Shown: positions 36,701-48,428 of the stretch, one piece after another
Position numbering within the stretch: the stretch's first letter is position 1
Layout of the letters: every line of letters begins with the position of its first letter
Source: Paramacrobiotus metropolitanus
Lineage: Eukaryota > Tardigrada > Eutardigrada > Parachela > Macrobiotidae
Length of the DNA stretch: 64,000 nucleotides
Direction: 5' to 3'
NCBI RefSeq assembly: GCF_019649055.1
Contig: NW_026570230.1
Span: forward strand, 1,736,001 to 1,800,000
The notes under the pieces: model-generated
Told to the model about the DNA's origin: nothing
Database searches by the model: none
What the model saw: only the letters and a program-made list of their open reading frames with translations
Translations under genes and position numbers: made by a program

Positions 36701-38130
36701 TTGAAAAAGCGGTTTTAAGGTTTTAGCAGTTTTTAAAAATAAAAATAATAATATATAGTTTTGACAGTGATTTTTCGGAAAGCGGTTTTAAGGAAATTTT
36801 AAAAAATAAAAATAATAATATATAGTTTTGCCAGTGATTTTTCAAAAAGCGGTTTTAAGGTTTTAGCAGTTTTAAAAAAATAAAAATAATAATATATAGT
36901 TTTGACAGTGATTCTTCAAAAAGCGGTTTTAAGGTTTAGCAGTTTTTAAAATAAAACTATTAATATATAGTTTTGAAAGTGATTTTTCAAAAAGCGGTTT
37001 TAAGGTTTTAGCAGTTTTTAAAAATAAAAAATAATAATATATAGTTTTGCCAGTGATTTTTCAAAAAGCGGTTTTAAGGTTTTAGCAGTTTTAAAAAATA
37101 AAAATAATAATATATAGTTTTGACAGTGATTTTTCGGAAAGCGGTTTTAAGGTTTTAGCAGTTTTAAAAATAAAAATAATAATATATAGTTTTACAGTGA
37201 TTTTGAAAAGCGGTTTTAAGGTTTTAGCAGTTTTTAAAAATAAATAATATATAGTTTTGACAGTGATTTTTGAAAAAGCGGTTTTAAGGTTTTAGCAGTT
37301 TTTAAAAATAAAATTAATAATATATAGTTTGACAGTGATTTTTGGAAAAGCGGTTTAAAGGTTTTAGCAGTTTTAAACATAAAACTATTATTAAATAGTT
37401 TTGACAGTGATTTGTCGAGAAGTGGTTTTAAGGTTTTAGCAGTTTTTAAAATTAAAATAATAATATATAGTTTTGATAGTGATTTTTTTGAAAAGCGGTT
37501 TTAAGGTTTTAGCAGTTTTAAAAATAAAACTATTAATATATAGTTTTGACAGTGATTTTTTCAAAACGCGGTTTTAAGGTTTTAGCAGTTTTAAAAATAA
37601 AATTAATAATATATAGTTTCGACAGTGATTTTTGAAAAAGCGGTTTCAAGGTTTTAGCAGTTTTTAAAAATAAAATTAATAATATATAGTTTTGACAGTG
37701 ATTTTGAAAAAGCGGTTTAAGGTTTTAGCAGTTTTTAAAAAATAAAAATAATAATATATAGTTTTGACAGTGATTTTCGGAAAGCGGTTTTAAGGAAATT
37801 TTAAAAATAAAAATAATAATATATAGTTTTGCCAGTGATTTTCAAAAGCGGTTTTAAGGTTTTAGCAGTTTTAAAAAATAAAAATAATAATATATAGTTT
37901 TGACAGTGATTCTTCAAAAAGCGGTTTTAAGGTTTTAGCAGTTTTAAAATAAAACTATTAATATATAGTTTTGAAAGTGATTTTCAAAGCGGTTTTAGGT
38001 TTTAGCAGTTTTTAAAAATAAAAATAATAATATATAGTTTTGACAGTGATTTTTAAAAAGCGGTTTTAAGATTTTAGCAGGTTTTAATAATAGAATTATT
38101 AATATAGCTTTGAAAGTGAGTTTTAGCTAC
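33800..38130 (+). repeat. ~73-bp minisatellite in higher-order repeats
   Basis: About 59 units of roughly 73 bp. Each reads TAGTTTTGACAGTGATTTTT, a variable 5-8 base spacer, GCGGTTTTAAGGTTTTAGCA, GTTTTTAAAAATAAA and an AT-rich linker. Marked variant units recur: GTCGAGAAGTGG at about 34546, 35546, 36410 and 37413, and the shortened TTAAGGAAATTTT unit at about 34927, 35925, 36791 and 37794. This gives higher-order spacings of about 1000, 865 and 1003 bases. Most differences between copies are homopolymer lengths. Not coding. Confidence 0.9.
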
Positions 38131-38950
38131 GTATAGGTTTTACCGTTCTAGCAGTATTTACTAATATTGTAAAGAAGTCCTTACATTCTAGTGGCCGTGT
38201 CTGGCGAAGAAGCGAAAAAGCTTACTCCGCACATCTGATTCGCGTGAAATTCGATAGCAGATTTTTTATATCGATTGCAAATCATTCCCTCGAATCTTTA
38301 AATAATTCAAACCTGGTATTGAAATGGCAACTACCTAGCTACAGATAGTAGCTACGCTCACCAGTAAAACTTACAGTTAGTTGCAGCCTGCTGCATCATG
38401 AAAATAAAACCACAACTAGAGTTTTTCTAGAATACTTAAATTTTAATTTCTTACGGAGTAGGCAGTTGTATTCAAACAAAATTTTCTTCTACTAATATTC
38501 GAACAATATAATTTAATTTAAATTAAGTCGGCCATTGAAATTCACTATGTGAGCAAACACAAATAATTACAACCATATTTTAGTACTTACTTCCTTACAG
38601 TGCTTACGATTATCACTTATCGTTTCAGATCGCAGAAATTGCTAGTATTTTCTGGATTTCAGTATATAGTATGAATGCTGTACCGGAGCTAGCTTTGCCG
38701 GAACCGGCTCGTTGGCACCGGTAAATCAACTTTTTTAGAAATAAAATACAGTTAACTGCAACAGCAGTTGATTTTAAATTTCATGAGCAACTGCTCGAAA
38801 TTGGGCTGTTGTTGTTTCTTTCCACAAAATCACTAACTGACCATGAGATATCAACACTGTCCAGTGAGCAAACTGCAAGCTCGTATACTTGATGACATTA
38901 GTGAATAGATGTACGAGTACTTGCTTGGTTTTAGCCTTTAGGATAGCATT

Positions 38951-39059
38951 GTGTTGTCGAGTCAACTTGGCACCTTTTGATATAGCAAGTTATACCTACT
39001 TATACGTTAAACGGATAGGACTCACTGTAAAAAAGGTGCCAAGTTGACTCGACAACACA
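38951..39059. repeat. 109-bp hairpin MITE
   Basis: The ends GTGTTGTCGAGTCAACTTGG and its exact complement, continuing to CACCTTTT, form a 28-bp inverted repeat around a loop of about 50 bases. It sits in the unique part of the hAT-like element. No clear target duplication. Confidence 0.7.
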
Positions 39060-39299
39060 GTATGTCATTGTAAAACCTTTTCTTTTGAGACATGTTGTAC
39101 GAGTAGTTCTAACTCGGATCGTTGATTAACTGGCATGCATTCAGAGTTCAGCATATTTAGAATGTTTGATAAAAAACGGGAATGCATATGGAAAACATTA
39201 TTCATAAAAAACTTTTCTTTATTGCTCATTTTGTAAAATAATAAAAGAATAAGAAGGTGCACAAAAATCGTGTCCGTCTCCCTTTTCTGAGCGACACAC

Positions 39300-39690
39300 T
39301 AAACTGCTAAAACCTTAAAACCACTTTTCGACAAATCACTGTCAAAACTACATATTATTAGTTTTGTTTTTAAAAACTGCTAAAACCTTAAAACCGCTTT
39401 TTCACAAATCACTGTCAAAACTATATATTATTAATTTTATTTTTAAAAACTGCTAAAACCTTAAAACCGCTTTTTCAAAAATCACTGTCAAAACTATATA
39501 TTAATAGTTTTATTTTTAAAAACTGCTAAAACCTTAAAACCGCTTTTTCAAAAATCACTGTCAAAACTATATATTAATAGTTTTATTTTTAAAAACTGCT
39601 AAAACCTTAAAACCGCTTTTTCTAAAATCACTGTCAAAACTATGTATTATTAATTTTATTTTTAAAAGTTTAAAAAGTTTTAGAAGTTTT
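39300..39690 (-). repeat. Inverted minisatellite arm
   Basis: About five and a half units of the same minisatellite in reverse orientation (AAACTGCTAAAACCTTAAAA, CCGCTTTTTCAAAAATCACT, GTCAAAACTATATATTA). It forms the right sub-terminal arm of the hAT-like element, opposite the long left array. Confidence 0.9.
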
Positions 39691-39842
39691 AAAACTTGGC
39701 CCACTTTGTACCTACCCTCGCCCTCTCGGCCTCTGCTCGAAAAATATTTTGAAAATGCCACAAGAGAGCGAGGTCTAAAGCTGGGCCTGCAAGCCCCAGC
39801 TTCAGACCTCGCTCTCATCTGGTTACTAGTAATGTGAACAAT

Positions 39843-40121
39843 GTATACTTCGCCTTGCCCATTATTTCATCAGTACCGCTTTAGGGATCAATATATTAAT
39901 CACTTTACCGAATTGAGAGCCTTTGTGGCGGGCGGCTACATGAACAACCACGGCTGACTGAAATGCAGTCTATGCATTACCATTCAGTCTATGCAGCCTA
40001 CGCAGCTTATCAGTGTGCAATCTATGCAGTAAGACCAGCACTGCATCTATGCAGTAAAAGTGATTAATATATTGATCCCTAAAGCGGTACTGATTAAAAT
40101 AATGGGCAAAGCGAAGTATAC
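39843..40121. mobile_element. 279-bp MITE with ~70-bp inverted ends
   Basis: The left end runs GTATACTTCGCCTTGCCCAT through GGGATCAATATATTAATCAC. The right end is its complement with two or three mismatches. The middle carries several TCTATGCAG motifs. It is nested in the 3' part of element B0. The superfamily is not determined. Confidence 0.8.
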
Positions 40122-40290
40122 TTGCTAATTATCTCACGGGTGTAAATTACAGGACGCACCTCGGCCACCGGCCTCCATGCGCAAAAAAAGCAAAATCTAT
40201 CCGGAAAACCTCAAAAAATTATAATGTATACGCCCGACGCCGTAATACCACACAGTTGGTTACGGATGTAGTCCTCCGTAAACTGGTTAT

Positions 40291-41049
40291 ATGAATACTG
40301 TACATCTCTTGCAGGTTTTCTGCCTCTCCGCTTTGTTCTCAATGATCTCAGCTCCCACTCATCCAATTTTCTCGCTTTAAAATGTTCTGGAAACCGCTCG
40401 GTCTAGCGGGTGATCTAAGGCTAATCGTTGTTTGCTAAATGCAGAACCTCAAGCCCAGTGGTCACTCGAAGGCTTGTTACCATGGAGGCCATAGCGCTAA
40501 CATGGCTGGTCTGTTACCACGGTCACATTACACTGTACTTACTCAGTTAGCTCAAACATAAAACAGCTTCGGCTGCGCCTCTGCGTTTCCTATGTTCCGT
40601 GGGCTGACTGTACGACACTTCGTTGCTATTACAGTTTCGCGAGTTTAGCAGAATAAACAGAAAAACAGCAGCCGAGCCACAAAACGACACAAACTCTATA
40701 AACAAAGGACAATAATCTAAGAACTGAACATTAGTAGCAACTGGACTGAGAGACCCCGTTTTCTAAAGTAATACCCGACAATGACAGCAAGCGTCCACAG
40801 GTTGGCTAATCACTAAGCCAAACGACAAGAAAAGGAAAAATTCACCTGATACAACCGCCGCAGAGCATTCCCTGTCTTTTGTTAAATCCGATAAACTTAA
40901 CAAAATCTTTTTTCTTATACAAAAACCAACTATTTTCAAACAAAAAAAATAACTGTTACTGCTTTCTCGAATGGGCTGGAACGTATGAATTTTAAACTAA
41001 TTTATTTGCCCAGTCGTAAGCCAATATTCATCCGTGCTCATCTGGTTAT
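40291..41049 (+). mobile_element. Type-A non-autonomous rolling-circle element A1
   Basis: Starts ATGAATACTGTACATCTCTT directly after B0. It ends AAGCCAATATTCATCCGTGCTC...GGTTAT directly before the autonomous element. Its 5' 300 bases (CCCAGTGGTCACTCGAAGG, TTACCATGGAGGCC, CTTCGGCTGCGCCTCTGCG) and last 200 bases match those of the autonomous element. The middle is deleted. No ORF. Confidence 0.8.
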
Positions 41050-41589
41050 ATGAATACTGTACATCTCTTGCAGGTTTTCGGCCTCTCCTGTTTGTTCGCT
41101 ATGATCTCAGCTCCCACACATCCGATTTTCTCGCTTTAAAGTGTTCTGGGAACTGCTCGGCGGGGCGGGTGATCTAGGACTGATCGTTGTGTGCTATATG
41201 CAAAACCTCAAGCCCAGTGGTCACTCGAAACCTTGTTACCATGGATGCCATACGGCTAACATGGGCCAGTCTGTTACCACGGTCCCATTACCATTACACT
41301 GTACTCAATTAGCTCAAACATGAAACAGCTTCGGCTCCCACCATCCTCTGCTTTTTACTTGTAAAATCACGGTTATACTGTAATTTCGAAAGACATGTCA
41401 ATAATTTTGCACACATCATGATTGTAACGGTAATGCGATTACAGATGACAGCAAAAGCATGATGCATCCCCTTAAATAGTTGTAGCATCCCCACAGTTAT
41501 ATCATATTGTGGATACGAAAATGCAAAATTCAAAACGGACAGTTTTCAGTTAATTTTAATAATTTCTTTTCTCGATAAACCGGGAAAAA

Positions 41590-41691
41590 ATGCGTCGCAA
41601 ATCTGGTATTGGGAAAAAAACAGCTAGTGCACGTCGGGTGCGTATTCAACGGCTTCGGAATTTACCAACATCAGCGGTTACTCAATCAAAG
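41590..41691 (+). CDS. Possible first exon of the Helitron Rep
   Basis: A short basic frame starting MRRKSGIGKKTASARRVRIQ and ending before a GTATGA donor. Basic N-termini of this kind are common on Helitron Rep proteins. The phase does not fit the next frame with an obvious acceptor, so the link to the main Rep exon at 41771 is unproven. Confidence 0.4.
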
Positions 41692-41770
41692 GTATGAAAA
41701 ATTTGTTTAACTCACGACATTTTATCAAACACGTATTTATGTAAACTGCTTCCGAATGTAAGAACTTGAT

Positions 41771-44417
41771 ATGGCACGAAAACAGGATAAAGACAACGAA
41801 AACTTGGTAAATGCTTGGACGTGTGGAGCGAATAACACGAGGCCACAGAATGTGGGTTCTGAGACGTCTGAGGCATTTGAAATCGGTTCGCAGACTGCAG
41901 TTTCGCTCATCAGAAAAGAAACAACCCCCGTGGCTTTTAAGCACAGCATTGATGGGAAGAAAAGGCGCACGAATATTATTAAAAAAAAGGCCGAAATCGC
42001 ACCAAATAAAATGTTGCAACAATGGGCACGAAATCCCGAAAAAAACCTCTTTTCCTTTCAAAATTTCATAAACATGCAATACCCAGCATATGTCGTTATG
42101 GATAGCGAAAATTCGGATTCACTGTCACAAACGGCTCAATGGAATAACGTCTCAAAAGTCACGATTTCTGCAATGAAGACGGGGTTTGGATTGTGTTTCA
42201 GCCATGTATTTAAAGGAAGTTGTGGTGTGTGTGGCGTGAATTTAACACATAATAAAAGAGTCAAGAAAGGTCAACGATCAGCAGAAGGTTCAGACAAGTA
42301 TATGCTGGATAAAATGTTTCCTGATTTAAAATCCCTTTCTCTGGAAACAGAATATTCTGTATGCAGTTTTTGTTCAAAGAAGGAAACCGGGTTCGCAGAC
42401 AGTTTACCACATGGGCATCCAGAAACGGAGGATGTCACAATTCCCACAGTGTTGACAGCTGTAACTGACCCCATTCAGGAGCAAATGCTTTCTTTAGGAA
42501 GAATATATTCCTTTGTTTACAAATACACTGACCCGACTCGTATGCAGTTCATTCATTTGCAAGGTGACGTTCAATACGGAAGACAATTTGACGAACATTA
42601 TCAAGGGATGTTGGGCGTAGTCTGTGAGAAAAAAACTTTAGGAAGCTTGAAAATGTCACAGGAAGTTGTCGATGCCGTGAAATGGCTGAAATCTAATAAT
42701 CCTGTGTTTGAAAGATTTGCTGCATTAGCTGAAACTATGTGGCCATGGATTGTTCATACGCCGCAGTTCCAGAATGGTTGTACTATACAGATGGGTGACG
42801 GAACACTTGAAGATACACTGTGTAATGAGGAAACAGCTTTACTGGAACCTGATTTTAGTAACGAAGAAGCACCGTCACAAAACAGTGACTGGGACATCAT
42901 GGGTTCCAACTTTGTTCGGTGTGACCAGGAGGATTTTGAAGGCCTTGTGAAGCTCAAATTAAGCGACCCTTTGTTTGATGTGAAAGTTTTTCCGAAGTTA
43001 TTTCCATATGGCAGAGGAGGATTTGATAAGAAATTGAAACGCATCAGCCTTCCTATATGGCACAAAAAGAAACTACTGCACCGATCAGCGGCTTTTCGAC
43101 GCAGCAAGTACTTTATTTTTTTACAGCTAGATCGAAAAATCAAAAACCAACTTTTCGGAACGAATCGTTTTTTTATAAGCAATCGTAAGAAAAAGTATCA
43201 CAACGACCCAGAAAAAGGTTGCGCTGAAGAAAGCAAAGACTACGACAGTTGTAAGAACACGCCGTATGGAACAGAACTCCCACCGCATATGCCGGGAACT
43301 GCAGCGTACTGGAGTAACTGTGCTGCAGATGTAATTGCAATGTCTCAGGATAAATTCCTTGGCCAGCCAGATTTGTTTGTGACTTTAACGCAGAATGACA
43401 CCTGGCCAGATATTGAATTATCTGTGGATAACAGTCCAGGGTATATACCGAATTCCCTAAATAATATATGCCCAACAAAATCTGCTACCGCTGTAAACAA
43501 TCCTGTAGAAGTGACACTGTGTTATGAAAGGAGATTCAGTGAGTTCAAAAAACTATTCTTATATAACAAGCAAGGGCCGTTTGGAGAAGTCAAACATCAT
43601 TGGTATAGACATGAATATCAAAAACGTGGAGCGATAAATACGCATTTGGTTATATGGCTAAAAAATAGAGATGCGGCCGTCGGTTTAATTAGTGCTCATA
43701 TACCGGAAGCTGACAACCCAGTATCTGGTTTTGTTAAACATCTGGTAAAGCAGCATCAGATACACGAACGGTGCCTGAAAGAACGATGCTTCAAAGGTGT
43801 TGGGTCGAAGATTTTGAAAATTTGCAAGTACGGATTTCCTTTCAAAACTCCGTTGGAAAAATGCTGTCTGGATGAAAAAGGCGTGCGTTACCTGTATCCG
43901 CGATACAAGTTGGAAGATGCGTACGTTGTACCTTATAACGCAGATCTACTGCTTATGTGGCAAGGCCATGTAAACGTTCAAAAGGTCACTGCAAATGGGT
44001 GGCAGTTGTACCTTGCAAAGTATGTCGCAAAATCGGAACCGTCACTTCGCTTGCAAACGACATCACGCAACCAAGTTGAAAAGTATTTAACAACAAGGGT
44101 TACTGGTATACTGGAAGCATGTCAGCGGTTGCTCCGAATTAATCTGTTTGGCACTTCAGTTGACACGGTGTACATCCCAGACGAAATAATACCAACTTAT
44201 CAAATTATAAAAAAAGGACACCCGAAGGATGAAAAACCCAAAGAAGATGATTTTTATAAGACGAAATTCCAGAAGTACTTATGTCGTCCGGCATGTCTAA
44301 GAGAAATTCCGTACCCAGAATTCTACCAGTACTTTGCAATTAGTACTAAGAGTCCACCAGTCAACAACGATGAAGAGGACGATATCTACAGTAAGAGCAT
44401 TAATTCAGATGAAACAG
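41771..44417 (+). CDS. Helitron Rep (HUH-type) nuclease
   Basis: Initiates rolling-circle transposition by nicking one strand. The open frame is 895 codons to 44458. I end the exon at 44417 because GAAACAG then GTAGTC is a donor that joins in phase to 44713. There is an N-terminal Cys-rich region (CGVCGVNL, CSFCSKK). Then comes KVFPKLFPYGRGGF, typical of Helitron_like_N. Rep motif 1 is DLFVTLTQNDTWPDI (residue about 534). The motif 2 region is RGAINTHLVIWL (about 620). The tyrosine motif is YLAKYVAK (about 746). In motif 2 the first His of the expected H-x-H is Asn (N-T-H), which should weaken metal binding. Continues into the helicase. Confidence 0.85.
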
Positions 44418-44712
44418 GTAGTCAAACGTACTGTTCTTTAATTGTTTGGTCATTGTGATTATTGTTACATTATGGCTGCGTGCGTGGCTAAACAGTGACC
44501 TTGGCTGCTGCAAAAGTTTGTATGCAATCGCATACTGTGTAATACAGTAGTGCAACAGTGTAACATTTAACATACCTTTATTAAATATCACGCAGGTTAT
44601 TCGTAACTGTAGTGTGTTAACTTTTTACTGCAACACCGTAGACTTTGTAGCCGTGGAGTAGGAATGTAGTGGCTGAGAACACATTTTCGAAACATTTGAC
44701 CTATTGTTTTAG

Positions 44713-46438
44713 GTATCAACTGTGATGAAAATGAAGCAAGCAAAATAATCAATGAATTTTGGCCAACTACAACGGAAAGTATGCGAAACATAATCTCCCA
44801 ATTAGAACATGGGACAGTAATTGGACAACGCAACGAATTGAGGGTCATAAGAAGAAGATCGCCAGTGGTAAGTCGATTTCCTTTTGCCGTACCGGATTCC
44901 GAAAATACTGAACGGTATTATCGACAATTATTAATTAGCAAAGTGCCCATATATCCCGATATTCCTTACTTTTCGGCCGATAATTCGTCACGAACATTCT
45001 TGGAAGAATGTATCATAAGGCAGCTTATTACAGAAGAAACGGTCAATGATACCATAGACAAAGCCGTATCGAAAGGATTTACTTATGACAAAATCTACGA
45101 AATTGCGCAAATGTGTGTTAGAAGTTTCCCTCATTTAAATGATGCCGTTGGTGAAACTAGCAGAAGTTCAACAGATGCACCAGCAAGCACATTACAGTTC
45201 AGTCACTAACGAAGAAAATGAGCTGCCGGAATTTTTTCCAAAACAAACATTGAGTGAATCGGTACAGTTGACAGATGCCCAAGATGCTATCTTCGAAAAC
45301 ATACTGGAACAAGTTCAGAACGTCGAAAAGCAGTGCTATAACGCCTTAATCGGACCTGCAGGAACTGGAAAAAGTGTTTTAATTAAAAAAATACATGCCA
45401 CGCTTTCCGAGCAAAATATTAACGTTGCTGTACTTGCGCCTACAGGAACTGCAGCTAATGGAATAGGTGGAACAACAATACATAATTATTTTAATATCGG
45501 CATTGACAACCGCTGCAAAATTGAGCGGGATACTACAGAATTTTGGAGAGCGCATTTGGTGGACGTCATAATAATTGATGAGATCAGCATGGTTAACCAG
45601 GAACTTTTCGAAAGCTTAAGTCTGGTGTTACGTAAGTTTAACAAACGGAACAGACGTTTTGCGGCATTTGGTGGTGTGTCGTTACTGGTTGTCGGTGACC
45701 CCGCGCAGCTGCCACCAGTATCCAGAACCAACACGCAGTGCTCCGTATTTTTAGGAAGGTACTGGAATAAATTCACTGTACATCACCTAACCGAAATTCT
45801 GAGGCAGAAGGACCCACTTTTCCAGTCTATACTCGATGATCTACGTTATGGCAGCTGTTCTGATTCAACGCTTAAAACCCTTCAAAGTGTTTCAAGAACT
45901 GCTGATGACATATTACTGGATAAAAACATGTACATTCCGATTATATGCCCACATCTCGACTCGGCCGCTGAATGGAATGAAAAATATTTGAATTTATTTG
46001 ACGGCCCTCTGGAGACATATACCGCAAAAGATATCGGAACGGATGGCAATGAAATGACCGAAATCGACAAGGAACGTACAAAAAGATGGTGTCATGACCG
46101 ACTACCCGATCAACTAAAGGTCAAAAAAGGTGTGATGGTGATGCTTTTGCGGAATATCGACGTACCAGGCGGTTGGCACAATGGTGCATTGGCCACTGTC
46201 GTCGAGTTTTCTAAGCGGATAATCACCATTAAATCGGTATCAACTGGAAGAATTCTGTCAGTTCCGAGATTCAAGAATTCCTATCGCATTTTTAAATCCA
46301 CGACACTGGGTTATCGTGAACAGTTTCCACTACAGCTTGCTTATGGTCTAACAATTCATAAATTTCAAGGGCAAACACTGGAAAACGCGATAGTTGACCT
46401 GCGCCAACCGGTGTTTTTCACCCTGTCACAAGCAAATG
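44713..46438 (+). pseudogene. Helitron PIF1-family helicase region, frame broken
   Basis: SF1B 5'-3' helicase fused to Rep in intact Helitrons. The first part (GINCDENEASKII... to about 45200) follows the Rep exon in phase and includes the inter-domain segment. A frame change around 45140-45210 leads into a 440-codon frame (45139-46461). That frame has Walker A GPAGTGKS, APTGTAANGIGGTTIHNYF, Walker B VDVIIIDEISM, VVGDPAQLPPV and AYGLTIHKFQGQTLENA. The final conserved helicase block is cut off after FFTLSQANG by a GTAGAT donor-like site. Possible continuation (SITNLKLAND...) appears after 46962 in a shifted frame. Confidence 0.8.
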
Positions 46439-46479
46439 GTAGATACTTAAAAAATACTTAAAAACTTAGAGTAAGAAGC

Positions 46480-46852
46480 TTTTTTTTCGAAAAGTCAAAA
46501 AGTTGCTTAGTGCATGATTCATCCAGTGCATGCACCATGCCAACAACTTTTTCCTTATTGAGTGAACATGTCCGTCTCTAGAGAAAACAACTTAAAAAAA
46601 TAAAATATTACTGACGCAAAAAAAGACGAAATTTTGCACTTTGTGAGCTGGGACAAGAAAAATTTCGAAACGATTTCAAGTGACGCCATTGCCAACGAGG
46701 AACTTTCAATTTTTTTAAAACAGTTTTGTTGTTTTTAGTAGCTAATAAAATTGTCTATCAAACGAGTCTAAAACGTTTGCCGTACGTCCAGTAGTTTGCG
46801 AGAGGCAAAGCAAAAACGGAGAGGGCCATTTTGTTCGGCCACCCGCTAATTA
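46480..46852. mobile_element. MITE remnant inside the helicase gene
   Basis: Shares a run of blocks with the right half of the MITE at 55635-56595: TGTGAGCTGGGACAAGAAAA, TTTAGTAGCTAATAAAATT and the end GGCCATTTTGTTCGGCCACC. The matching left end is not found. It lies where the helicase frame stops, between the last helicase motif and its presumed continuation. Confidence 0.6.
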
Positions 46853-47196
46853 TGTATTACAGTGTAATACAGATAAAACGTCCTTAAGACACAAGAAAGC
46901 GTTGGCTCACTGTTCGGTATACACTGACAACAATAATTAACTGTCGGTTACCAATATTTAGGTTACGTGTGTCTATTACCAACCTAAAGCTGGCAAACGA
47001 CGTCCAAAAAGAACCGCTGATCACTGGACTGCAACTTCCGGGAAATTTCAACGTGTCATCGCTCATCGCCAATTACGAAAGGAAAAACTTTCGCGAACAT
47101 GACAAGTACAGCAAAATTATTCTCTTAAATAATCTTAACTTACTCCAACGTTTTAACCAAACATATCCAATAATATATCCAATAATCTGTTTCCAG

Positions 47197-48428
47197 ACCG
47201 CTCGTCTTTACTGTCGTTCACACCACGGCGCCATACAGCACAGCACACGGTGGTGAAGCTATTAATATTATGGTTTCTGATCATTCGGGAAGCGCAGTAC
47301 TGTCAGCTTTAAACAGTGACGTTTCAAAGGTGCAGCAACTTATTGTTGGAAAGGTAAATAGTTTCCGATGTCGGTGTTCCAAATTTTTTTAAGATTTATT
47401 AAAGATATATCAATACTAGTTTACATGTATACGAACCGATTTCCATTTAAGTATTTTCATATATATAAAAGGTGACCTTCGACAATAAGCCGGAACCTTT
47501 TCAACACTAAAACAGTCACACTGCTTCTGTAGACTTATCGGATGAAGTTCTATGACGTCAGCGAACTGAAGCCGAACTTCCGAAAGGAATCATCAGTATT
47601 GGTCCAATTTTATGCGAAAGCGAAGACACTAATTGAGTCGGCAATTGAGAATCCAGTTGACATCGAAACCATCACGCCTCTATCACAAGCTCATGAACAT
47701 ACCGATCTAAAGCGTAAGCAAGCAAATCTGTCACAAATTTAATATGAGAATACTAATTCTATAACATGACAATACTGATATGACAATACTGACTGATAAC
47801 AGAAACGATATTTCCTTCTGCGGCAGCAAAATTTACATTATAATAATATAAGCTAACAGTATAAGGTTTACTGAACACTACTGCATGTGTTTTCAGACTA
47901 CATGACCTTCGTGGAAAGTGTGGGATACTTGGACGACCAGAAGAAAACAAGGAACGGAGAGCGAGCATTTCGCACATTAAAAGTGTGGGACTGCTCGCAG
48001 GCCTTGCCCTATCGAGTTGATTTATGGGGGCACCTTGTAAGCCGCAAACTGCATTTTTTAAACAACAAAGTATAAAAATTACATATGCTAAATTATCTTC
48101 AACTAGATTATCTTTAAAGGCTACCATCTTCATCCCAACCGTCTACGAGAAAAAAATTGTGTTCTTTCACAACCTTATCCACACCAGCTACAACAATGGT
48201 GGTCTCCAATCCGGCTACAATAAAACATATTTTTACATTTCTGAAAGTTCACCGGCACTGACCATCAAGAACTGGGCATTGGAAATCGGCCTGATTGACC
48301 CGGACTCGGAAGAAGAAGTTCAGACAGCTAACGCAACCGACATTGCCACTAAACGCCCGCTTGTTGGGGAGGCACCAACCCAAACAACAAAAAAAGGGAG
48401 AATTTCAGCTGTACCCCCCGGAAACTGA
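47197..48428 (+). CDS. RPA-like single-strand DNA-binding protein of the Helitron
   Basis: Known accessory of Helitrons, thought to bind the displaced strand. Exon 47197-47353 encodes PLVFTVVHTTAPYSTAHGG then INIMVSDHSGSAV. It joins in phase to 47533 onward (TYRMKFYDVSELKPNFRKES). A further exon from about 47898 (DYMTFVESVGYLDDQKK) has FRTLKVWDCSQALPYRVDLW, an OB-fold signature like RPA70. The last frame (to 48428) holds IFIPTVYEKKIVFFHNLIHT and an acidic tail with IGLIDPDSEEE. The junction from the second to the third exon is not resolved. The type-A5 element at 52.7 kb retains a decayed copy of the IGLIDPDSEEE region. Confidence 0.6.

Larger units (their letters stand above)
33784..39719. 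mobile_element. hAT-like element with inverted ends and internal minisatellite
   Basis: The left end CACTGTAGGTACAAAGTGGG is matched in reverse by the right end CCCACTTTGTACCTACCCTC over TAGGTACAAAGTGGGCCAAGT. Flanking GCCCTCTC at 33776-33783 and 39720-39727 is a perfect 8-bp direct repeat, the hAT-type duplication length. Inside the ends lie a long tandem array (left), unique sequence (about 38150-39290) and a short array in opposite orientation (right). No transposase ORF is present. The superfamily call rests on the duplication length only. Confidence 0.7.
33507..40290 (+). mobile_element. Type-B rolling-circle element B0, interrupted by nested insertions
   Basis: The 5' end CTACATCCGTAACA at 33507 and about 250 bases after it (TTGGGCGAAC, AAAGTGCG, AACGTCGCAACGA, ATTGTTGCCATGGGCC) match the type-B elements at 48.8, 49.4 and 51.6 kb. 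The 3' end TTACGGATGTAG...GTAAACTGGTTAT at 40250-40290 matches their 3' ends and abuts element A1 with no spacer. Remove the hAT-like insertion (33784-39719) and a MITE, and it shrinks to roughly 0.6 kb, the usual size of the family. No coding capacity. Confidence 0.72.

Noticed and set aside
33800-38130. CRISPR-like regular repeat array
   Set aside because: Units are contiguous minisatellite without unique spacers, in an animal genome.
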